Made by a program: the position numbers and the translations under genes
Assembly: GCA_003228415.1 (NCBI GenBank)
Contig: QIDL01000572.1
Span: 1 to 7,773, forward strand
From: Gammaproteobacteria bacterium
Lineage (GTDB): Bacteria; Pseudomonadota; Gammaproteobacteria; Pseudomonadales; Azotimanducaceae
Direction: 5' to 3'
Length of the DNA stretch: 7,773 nt
The notes under the pieces: model-generated
What the model was told of the DNA's origin: nothing
Seen by the model: only the letters and a program-made list of their open reading frames with translations
Database searches by the model: none
Shown: piece after piece, positions 1 to 4,846 of the stretch
Position numbering within the stretch: the stretch's first letter is position 1
How the letters are laid out: every line of letters begins with the position of its first letter

Positions 1-344
1 GGTGCCGACGCTGTGGTCACCTCGCACCGCCGTCTCGAACGCCGAGGACACGTATCCAACATCCCCTGACGCCGAAGAACAAACGGCGTTGCGGCAGTCG
101 CTCGTCCCAGACCGGGCTGGGTATCGATTGAAAGCACGATGGTCGCGTTGACTGAGCTGAGGCAGAGATTGTGATGTTAGATCCCAGAACCCCAGCGGAT
201 TGATCGCTAATGGATGTAAGTGATGAACAGGTTGTTGAAGAGATCCAAGTCAGCTTTGACAAAGACTCCGGTTGGCACAATCTTGAGATAGAATTCGGGT
301 TCAGATTGCCTGGGATCAGCGTATCTACAATGGTCAGAGAAAAA
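1..344. other. Stretch with no supportable gene
   Basis: I see no recognisable gene here. Three open stretches exist. A plus-strand frame enters at base 2 and stops with TGA at 149-151 (49 codons, no family recognised; it could be the tail of a gene starting outside the window). A plus-strand ATG at 210 has no Shine-Dalgarno sequence and runs on as the complement of the methyltransferase remnant. A minus-strand frame exactly antisense to it ends with TAG at 207-209. The methyltransferase reading frame also stays open across this segment, but after the GYGME motif (about 345-360) its translation becomes Ser/Thr-rich and no longer resembles the family. No tRNA, insertion-sequence ends or terminator were seen. 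It is probably decayed or rearranged DNA. Confidence 0.5.
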
Positions 345-766
345 GAAAAGGGCTCCATGCCATACCCCACACGCCCAGTGTCCTCACAGGCGAGCAGCGT
401 GGTGCCGGACCCGAGGAACGGATCCAGTACTGCGTCTCCTCGGTCGCTGGCATCGAGGATTGCGTCTACCACCATGCGTAGCGGTTTGACGGTGGGATGG
501 GCTTCGAGATCGTCCATCCGTCCCGGCCGAAACGTGTTCACACCGGCGTAATCCCAAACATTGGTGCGATTGCGGCCGAACCGGCCGAGTTCGATGTTGT
601 TGGTGTGGGGGCCGGATCCGTGCTTATAGACGGCGATGAACTCATGTTTAGAGCGGTAGAATGAGCCCATACCACCGTTGGATTTGTTCCAGACAACGAG
701 GTTCTTGAGTTCGCCGTAGCGGCCCTGAGCGGCCGTCATCAGCTCGTAGACATGCCGCCAATCAAC
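345..766 (-). pseudogene. Remnant of a beta-class DNA (N4/N6) methyltransferase
   Basis: The minus-strand translation matches the C-terminal two thirds of site-specific DNA methyltransferases of the ParB-associated/phage type. In order it has a DWRH segment (about 752-765), the NGGMGSFYRSKHE block (about 640-680), FGRNRTNVW, the motif X-like HPTVKP (about 483-500), the SAM-binding motif I DPFLGSGTT (about 398-424), and TGRVGYGME (about 350-378). In this class the catalytic DPPY motif lies N-terminal to these blocks. It should come before DWRH but is absent, because family similarity stops at about 765 where the sequence becomes the antisense of a SCO gene fragment. The end is also lost after GYGME. 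A single open frame continues to 17 and to 1057, but the outer parts do not look like the family and one overlaps egtB, so the full 346-codon frame is not a real protein. Without DPPY it cannot be an active methyltransferase. Such enzymes are usually found on phages or genomic islands, which suggests a horizontally acquired relic (inference). Confidence 0.75.
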
Positions 767-979
767 CTCGCAGCGTTTGCCCGGGAAATGAATGTTCACT
801 TCGCCAAGGTGCCGGTCTTCGATGATGCTAGAAAACCCGTTGCCGATCGGTTCAGTGTGGATCACACCGCCAACATCGTCATCATCAATCCCCAGGGCAG
901 ATACCACGGTTTCATCAAATACCCTCAACAAGCTGGTACCATTGTGGCTGCATTCGAATCGCTGGCAGCCGATTTCTGA
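752..979 (+). pseudogene. 3' fragment of a SCO1/SenC family gene
   Basis: The translation (75 codons from the first ATG) resembles the C-terminal part of SCO1/SenC proteins, thioredoxin-fold copper chaperones for cytochrome oxidase assembly in the periplasm. Visible blocks are LAAFAREMNVHFAKV, then VDHTANIVIINPQGR. His38 of this reading (codon 863-865) is in the VDH motif and corresponds to the family's conserved copper-ligand histidine. The last segment is the usual C-terminal helix, ending at TGA 977-979. The family is about 200 residues long, and its N-terminal anchor and CxxxC copper motif are missing. The frame is open back to 665 but reads as the complement of the methyltransferase remnant. 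The ATG at 752 has no ribosome binding site, so it is probably not a true start. Similarity seems to begin near 760-770, defining a junction with the methyltransferase remnant. The fragment ends 34 bp before egtB, so the intact SCO gene may once have preceded egtB. The assignment rests on motif recognition only. Confidence 0.7.
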
Positions 980-1013
980 TTCCAGTCGACCAGTAGAGGG
1001 ATCTCGAGAGCGC

Positions 1014-2294
1014 TTGGCGCACGCGGCCGATAAGGCTGTGTTGGTCGACGCGTTCACAACCGTTCGCGCTCAATCGGAGCGTTTGTGCGAGCCTCTGGTG
1101 GTGGAGGACTACGGTGTGCAGCCAATGGCTGACGCCAGCCCACCCAAGTGGCATCTTGCGCATACCAGCTGGTTCTTTGAGACGTTTCTCCTGAAACCCT
1201 GCCTTGCCGGGTACTCGGAATTTCATCCGGCGTTCGAGATGCTGTTCAACTCCTACTACAACGGCGTCGGCAATCCGTTTCCGCGCCTGCGTCGTGGCCA
1301 TCTGTCGCGGCCATCGGTGGCCGAAGTTTATGACTATCGTCACCATGTAGATGAGGCCATGGTGAAACTGCTGGAATCGGCTGAACCCGACATCGAGACT
1401 CGGGCGACCTTGGGGCTCCATCACGAGCAGCAGCATCAGGAACTGCTGTTGACAGATATCAAATTCAATTTCGGCCACAACCCTCTGTACCCGGTTTATC
1501 AATCCGCGACTGTAGCGGCCGAGTCGGAAGTTGGGTCGTTGACATTCATCGACCACCAGGGCGGACTGGTAGAGATAGGGGCAGATCCTGCTGGCAATTC
1601 TACGTCCCGTTCCGACTTCCGGTTTGATAATGAGTGTCCGCGCCATCGAGTGTACCTTGCACCGTTCGCTCTCGCTGACCGTGTGATCACCTGTGAAGAG
1701 TATCTGGCGTTCATGGCCGACGGCGGCTATCGGACGTTTTCGCTCTGGCTCAGTGATGGCTGGACGTGGGTTCAGGGTCAGAACATCCAGGCGCCGCTGT
1801 ACTGGACCGAGGGGGACGATGGCTGGCTCGAGTATCGATTGAGTGGTTTGATGCCGGTCGGCGGGCCCAACCCAGTTACCCATGTGAGTTATTATGAAGC
1901 CGACGCTTTTGCGCGTTGGGCGGGATACCGGCTGCCGAGCGAAGCGGAATGGGAAGTCGTGGCGGCCAGCGAAATGGCCGATGACGTGGCTGGAGGAGGC
2001 AACTTTCTGGAGAGCGGGCACTTTCATCCGGTGCCGCGCCAGGGCAAGCGGATGCAGCTTTTCGGGGATGTGTGGGAGTGGACGGCGAGTCCGTACACAC
2101 CTTATCCGGGATACGCGCCGCTTCCCGGTGCGCTTGGAGAGTACAACGGTAAGTTCATGAGCAACCAGCAGGTGCTCAGGGGCGGGTCCTGCGTGACCGC
2201 GGCAAGCCATATGCGGGCAACTTATCGAAATTTCTTTTACCCTCCGGACCGATGGCAATTCACCGGGATAAGATTGGCTAAAAACGGCGGTTAA
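1014..2294 (+). CDS. egtB: EgtB, iron-dependent hercynine sulfoxide synthase
   Basis: EgtB is a cytoplasmic non-heme iron enzyme that uses O2 to join a cysteine-type thiol donor to hercynine, the central C-S bond step of ergothioneine synthesis. From a TTG start it is 426 residues, the usual family length. The N-terminal DinB-like part carries the presumed iron ligands His50 (in WHLAHTSWFFE) and His137/His141 (in HHEQQHQE). The C-terminal formylglycine-enzyme-like (FGE-sulfatase) part shows HVSYYEADAFARWAGYRLP, GDVWEWT, LRGGSCVTAASHMR and RWQFTGIRLA. The frame is open upstream to an ATG at 792, but that part is the shadow of the SCO fragment. No ATG lies near the first conserved residues (about codon 10 onward). 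Candidate starts are TTG 1014 (AGAGGGA at 995-1001, long spacing), GTG 1038 and TTG 1041 (AAGG at 1032-1035, 5 bp spacing, 417 residues); the choice is uncertain. The Asp-containing motif that binds gamma-glutamylcysteine in actinobacterial EgtB is not obvious here, so the thiol donor (cysteine or gamma-glutamylcysteine) is open. The last codons (KNGG-stop) lie within a tandem repeat. egtD follows in the same direction. Confidence 0.93.
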   Translation: MAHAADKAVLVDAFTTVRAQSERLCEPLVVEDYGVQPMADASPPKWHLAHTSWFFETFLLKPCLAGYSEFHPAFEMLFNSYYNGVGNPFPRLRRGHLSRPSVAEVYDYRHHVDEAMVKLLESAEPDIETRATLGLHHEQQHQELLLTDIKFNFGHNPLYPVYQSATVAAESEVGSLTFIDHQGGLVEIGADPAGNSTSRSDFRFDNECPRHRVYLAPFALADRVITCEEYLAFMADGGYRTFSLWLSDGWTWVQGQNIQAPLYWTEGDDGWLEYRLSGLMPVGGPNPVTHVSYYEADAFARWAGYRLPSEAEWEVVAASEMADDVAGGGNFLESGHFHPVPRQGKRMQLFGDVWEWTASPYTPYPGYAPLPGALGEYNGKFMSNQQVLRGGSCVTAASHMRATYRNFFYPPDRWQFTGIRLAKNGG

Positions 2295-2336
2295 AACCGA
2301 AAACGGCGGTTAAAACCGAAACGGCGGTTAACACCG
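2281..2336 (+). repeat. Three tandem 19-bp repeats across the egtB stop codon
   Basis: The unit aaaacggcggttaaaaccg occurs at 2281-2299, identically at 2300-2318, and as an 18-bp variant (one A fewer, one A to C change) at 2319-2336. The first copy includes the last four egtB codons and its TAA stop at 2292-2294. The TAA recurs at 2311-2313 and 2329-2331. Each unit contains the small dyad CGGTT-AA-AACCG, and the third can form GCGGT-TAAC-ACCGC (2324-2337). No T-tract follows, so it does not look like an intrinsic terminator. It fills much of the gap between egtB and egtD. Confidence 0.9.
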
Positions 2337-2353
2337 CTCAGGGAAACATCTAC

Positions 2354-2360
2354 AGGGAGG
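2354..2360 (+). promoter_or_regulatory. Strong ribosome binding site for egtD
   Basis: AGGGAGG is a near-consensus Shine-Dalgarno sequence. In the egtD frame the codons just after it are ATC (2362) and ATC (2365). No ATG, GTG, TTG or CTG occurs in that frame until GTG at 2413, 52 bp downstream and too far for this site to serve. The site therefore argues for initiation at a non-standard ATC, or for a sequence change in an original ATG. Confidence 0.6.
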
Positions 2361-2412
2361 CATCATCGATAGTTCAACCAAGCTCAGCCAGACGCCACAA
2401 GGTGCTTTCGAG

Positions 2413-3354
2413 GTGTTCGATCGAAAACCGCCGGCCACCGATGTCGAAGCAGAAGTCATAGAAGGGCTCAGTGAGACGCGGAAGCGCCTGCCGCCGAAAT
2501 TTTTTTATGATGAGGCAGGCTCCAAACTGTTCGAATCCATCACCATGCTGCCCGAGTACTACCTGACTCGAACAGAGCTTGAAATTTTCGAGCGCTACCT
2601 GGAGGTCATGGCGTCCAGTATCGGACCAGGGGTGTGTGTTGTGGAGTACGGTAGCGGGTCAAACCTGAAGATTCGAAAGTTGCTCGAGCAGGTCCGGCCG
2701 TTGGCGTACGTACCGGTGGACATTTCTCGTGAACATCTGATCGATTCGGCCGTGGACCTGGCGGCAGACTTTCCGGAACTTCAGATCTACCCCACCTGCG
2801 CAGACTTTACCGGCGCGTTTGCGCTGCCGGCACCGGTGGCGCATCTACCCAAAGTCGGTTTCTTTCCAGGATCGAGCATCGGTAACTTCCAGCCCGATGA
2901 TGCGGAAGCTTTTCTCGCCCAGGTGCGTGAGACTCTGGGTGTCGATGCGCGGCTCATCATCGGAGTAGATCTGAAAAAGTCTCCGGAAATACTCGAGGCG
3001 GCCTACAACGATGCCAGAGGAATCACTGCCGATTTCAACCTGAACCTCCTGACACACCTGGCTGCCGTGCTCGGTGTGCAATTTGTTCCGGCGCGGTTTC
3101 GGCACCGGGCGATCTACAATTCCGAGATTGGCGCCGTACAGATGTTTCTCGATGTGGTGGATACTCACGAGGTCGAGATCGGAGAAGTGCAGATTCGGTT
3201 TGAGTCTGGTGAATCGGTGCATACCGAAAATTCGTTCAAGTATGAACCGGAAGAGTTTCTGCGGTTGGCCACGCGGGCGGGGTTCAGAGAGACTGGCCGC
3301 TGGACCGACCCGCAGGACCGGTTTGCGGTTTTTCTGCTTGAGGTGAGTGCTTAG
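2413..3354 (+). CDS. egtD: EgtD, histidine N-alpha-trimethyltransferase
   Basis: EgtD transfers three methyl groups from S-adenosylmethionine to the alpha-amino group of histidine, giving hercynine, the first committed step of ergothioneine synthesis. From GTG 2413 it is 313 residues (M. smegmatis EgtD is about 320). Visible blocks are LPPKFFYDEAGSKLFE (residues about 27-42), LPEYYLTRTE, SAM motif I VEYGSGSNLK (77-86), PVDIS, FPGSSIGNF (Asn158), AYNDARGITADFN (Tyr198) and HTENSFKY (Glu272, Ser274). Asn158, Tyr198, Glu272 and Ser274 line up with the histidine-binding Asn166, Tyr206, Glu282 and Ser284 of the mycobacterial enzyme, so it should be active. The start is uncertain. GTG 2413 has only GAGG directly against it. 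The frame is open back to 2332, and a strong AGGGAGG at 2354-2360 precedes ATC 2365, which would add 16 residues (begins IDSSTKLSQTPQG). It lies behind egtB on the same strand, so co-transcription is likely. It is convergent with thrB, with 50 bp between the stops. Confidence 0.94.
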   Translation: MFDRKPPATDVEAEVIEGLSETRKRLPPKFFYDEAGSKLFESITMLPEYYLTRTELEIFERYLEVMASSIGPGVCVVEYGSGSNLKIRKLLEQVRPLAYVPVDISREHLIDSAVDLAADFPELQIYPTCADFTGAFALPAPVAHLPKVGFFPGSSIGNFQPDDAEAFLAQVRETLGVDARLIIGVDLKKSPEILEAAYNDARGITADFNLNLLTHLAAVLGVQFVPARFRHRAIYNSEIGAVQMFLDVVDTHEVEIGEVQIRFESGESVHTENSFKYEPEEFLRLATRAGFRETGRWTDPQDRFAVFLLEVSA

Positions 3355-3404
3355 AACGGGCGGCATCGTCGGATCAGGATCAACGCTGCAGCTTTCTTGT
3401 GAAG
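3355..3404. other. Convergent gap between egtD and thrB
   Basis: Only 50 bp separate the two stop codons. The short palindrome GCTGCAGC lies near the right end, but there is no GC-rich hairpin followed by a T-run on either strand. No intrinsic terminator can be called. Confidence 0.5.
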
Positions 3405-4400
3405 TCAGGTTTCGAGTAGCCGCTCGTCCAGATAAAAAAAGTGCGCATGGTGTTTTTCGACGATGCGTTGAAACTCTTCCGGATTGTGGCACCTTGCGCT
3501 GCCACTTGTGTCGTCGTTCTCTTTGTCGCCCCGCAAAGACACGGACAGACGTGCAAGCCAGAACACGACGGCAGCGTAGAGCGTGAATGCGGGAAACAGA
3601 CGCAACTCGGATTGATTGAGTGGCCGGATCGCATGATAGGCACGCATGAGCTTCAAGACCCTGTCTGAATCGAACAGTCCAGTGGAGTCGGTACACCAGT
3701 CATTGGCGGCTACTGCCAGATCGTAAATCAGGGTCCCGCGTGCGGCATGATGAAAATCCAGCACGCCGGTTAAACCTCGTTCGCTGAAGAGCACGTTGTC
3801 TCGGAACAGATCTCCGTGAATGATACCCTTCGGTAGTGCGGCCACATCGTGGCGGGCGAGCAGGAATGCGACTTCCTCGGTACCGTCACTCAACAGCTGC
3901 TGTGAAATGTAAGGCAGGTAACCTTTGCAAAGCTGGGTGTGATGCGCCAGCCAGGCTGCTGCGCGTGGGTAATCGGCCACCGGATGATCCCAGCCTGCTG
4001 TGGCTATGTGGAAACGGGCGACGAAACGGCCGAGCGATGCGACCTGTCGTAGTGTCGGATTGTAAACGTGACGCCCGGGAAGCCGGTGAGAGAGCAAAAT
4101 CAACTTGTTGTCGTAGCGGTCGATGGCGTCGCCATTCTTGTTTCTCAAGATACCGGCGACCGGGAGACCGGCATCCAGACACAGATCTAACAATGGTACG
4201 TACGCGCCGCCGGAGTGGGAAGGTTGCTCCATGATGGTGAGCACGAACTCCCGTTCCCGCCCGTCATCGATGGTGCGAACAAAATAGTTGCTGTTCTCGA
4301 TGCCGTTGACAGCCGGCCAGTAGCGGATCAGATCTCCCACGCCGTAGTGAGCGATGGTGTGCTCGAGATCGAGCACATCCAGTTGAGTGATGGCATTCAT
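3405..4400 (-). CDS. thrB: Homoserine kinase, ThrB2 (APH-fold) type
   Basis: This enzyme phosphorylates L-homoserine with ATP to O-phosphohomoserine, the penultimate step of threonine synthesis, in the cytoplasm. The 331-residue product has the aminoglycoside-phosphotransferase/choline-kinase fold seen in the Pseudomonas-type homoserine kinase rather than the GHMP fold of E. coli ThrB. The catalytic loop HGDLFRDNVLF has His195, Asp197 and Asn202. The metal-binding motif is GVLDF (Asp215), followed by YDLAVAANDWC. The N-terminal lobe has NSNYFVRT and FVLTIME, where the lysine usual in the VLKI(F/Y)E motif appears as threonine, which is common in this kinase group. The C-terminal segment after about residue 305 is slightly longer than usual (about 316 residues is typical). 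The ATG at 4400 lies 10 bp after the stop of the DUF2782 gene with only a weak GAAG upstream, which suggests translational coupling. thrB beside a DUF2782 gene and divergent polA is the known pseudomonad arrangement and supports the assignment over other APH kinases. Confidence 0.9.
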   Translation of the reverse strand: MNAITQLDVLDLEHTIAHYGVGDLIRYWPAVNGIENSNYFVRTIDDGREREFVLTIMEQPSHSGGAYVPLLDLCLDAGLPVAGILRNKNGDAIDRYDNKLILLSHRLPGRHVYNPTLRQVASLGRFVARFHIATAGWDHPVADYPRAAAWLAHHTQLCKGYLPYISQQLLSDGTEEVAFLLARHDVAALPKGIIHGDLFRDNVLFSERGLTGVLDFHHAARGTLIYDLAVAANDWCTDSTGLFDSDRVLKLMRAYHAIRPLNQSELRLFPAFTLYAAVVFWLARLSVSLRGDKENDDTSGSARCHNPEEFQRIVEKHHAHFFYLDERLLET

Positions 4401-4410
4401 GGCCGCATCT

Positions 4411-4704
4411 TCAGAACTCGACGAGCACCCAGGAAGGAAACAGCGTTTCTGCCCGCTCCAGGTTTACTTCGCCGGAGGTATTATCCATTGGTACCAGATA
4501 GTAGGGTTTTCCCCAGCTTGGCTCGACCCGCACCATTCTCAAAACTCCGCCCTGGCGAAACTCGAAAACGGTACGCTCCTTTTCGGCAATGATGGTCACA
4601 TCAGGGCCTTTGATGTCGACGGGTTCGGCAGCCAACAGGTGAGGGCTCAGGAGCGGTGCCAGCAGTAACAAGGTGAGTGCGAATACCTTTTGTCTTGATC
4701 GCAT
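4411..4704 (-). CDS. DUF2782 family exported protein
   Basis: This is a 97-residue protein of unknown function in the DUF2782 family, found next to thrB and polA in many gammaproteobacteria. Residues 1-26 look like a Sec signal peptide: MRSRQK, then the hydrophobic ALTLLLLAPLLSPHLL, then LAA as the likely cleavage site before Glu27. The mature part is about 70 residues and contains GPDVTIIAEKERTVFEFRQ and MVRVEPSWGKPYYLVPMD, the family's typical block, and ends in SWVLVEF. Periplasmic or membrane-associated location is inferred. The ATG at 4704 is preceded by GGAGG with 8 bp spacing, so it is preferred over an upstream ATG at 4812 that would put a charged, non-signal-like extension in front of the signal peptide. 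It is the first gene of a two-gene operon with thrB. No function should be assigned. Confidence 0.87.
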   Translation of the reverse strand: MRSRQKVFALTLLLLAPLLSPHLLAAEPVDIKGPDVTIIAEKERTVFEFRQGGVLRMVRVEPSWGKPYYLVPMDNTSGEVNLERAETLFPSWVLVEF

Positions 4705-4725
4705 CGCAGGATCCTCCAGGTCAAG

Positions 4726-4731
4726 TAGAAT
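4726..4731 (+). promoter_or_regulatory. Possible -10 element for polA
   Basis: TAGAAT matches the sigma-70 -10 consensus at five of six positions and lies about 115 bp upstream of polA. There is no good -35 element at 16-18 bp upstream, so this is weak. It overlaps the start of the AATGGT-GA-ACCATT dyad (4729-4742). Confidence 0.2.
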
Positions 4732-4742
4732 GGTGAACCATT
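4729..4742. promoter_or_regulatory. Dyad AATGGT-GA-ACCATT between DUF2782 gene and polA
   Basis: This is a perfect 6-bp inverted repeat with a 2-bp centre in the divergent intergenic region, 25 bp upstream of the DUF2782 start. Its symmetry and place would suit a repressor operator, but no matching regulator is known to me and a chance origin is possible. Confidence 0.3.
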
Positions 4743-4762
4743 GAGAGGCGCAAGGCAAAGGC

Positions 4763-4777
4763 CTGTGTGCGACACAG
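4763..4777. promoter_or_regulatory. Hairpin CTGTGT-GCG-ACACAG upstream of polA
   Basis: A perfect 6-bp inverted repeat with a 3-bp loop. No T-tract follows on either strand, so it is not a terminator. It is either a leader hairpin of the polA transcript or an operator-like site. Confidence 0.35.
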
Positions 4778-4790
4778 AGCCGTGCGCTAC

Positions 4791-4817
4791 GCCGCGCCGG
4801 ACCTGGGTCCACGCGGC
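4791..4817. promoter_or_regulatory. Two-step hairpin in the polA leader
   Basis: The outer stem is GCCGCG (4791-4796) pairing with CGCGGC (4812-4817). The inner stem is GGACC (4799-4803) pairing with GGTCC (4806-4810) around a TG loop, with a small CC/A internal loop between. This GC-rich structure ends 16 bp before the polA Shine-Dalgarno sequence (4834-4839), so if it is within the transcript it could influence polA translation. This is inferred from pairing only. Confidence 0.4.
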
Positions 4818-4846
4818 TCGGTTCGGGTTACGAGAGAGGTATGGGC

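Noticed and set aside
210..551. Plus-strand 113-codon frame from ATG 210
   Set aside because: Most of it is the complement of well-conserved methyltransferase motifs, and it has no ribosome binding site.
792..1013. N-terminal extension of egtB from ATG 792
   Set aside because: This stretch is out of frame with the SCO fragment and reads as a Ser/Pro-rich shadow. EgtB family proteins do not have such an extension.
17..1057. Continuous 346-codon minus-strand frame as one methyltransferase gene
   Set aside because: Only about 345-766 resembles the family. The N-terminal third is the complement of a SCO fragment and the egtB start region, and the C-terminal third is low-complexity Ser/Thr-rich sequence.
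915..2258. Long minus-strand frame of 447 codons
   Set aside because: It lies antisense to egtB, has no recognisable domain, and is explained by the codon bias of egtB.
2281..2336. CRISPR-like or terminator interpretation of the tandem repeat
   Set aside because: The repeats are contiguous without spacers, only three copies exist, no cas genes are present, and no T-run follows the small dyads.
2845..3696. Minus-strand frame of 283 codons
   Set aside because: It is antisense to egtD and overlaps thrB in another frame. No family features.
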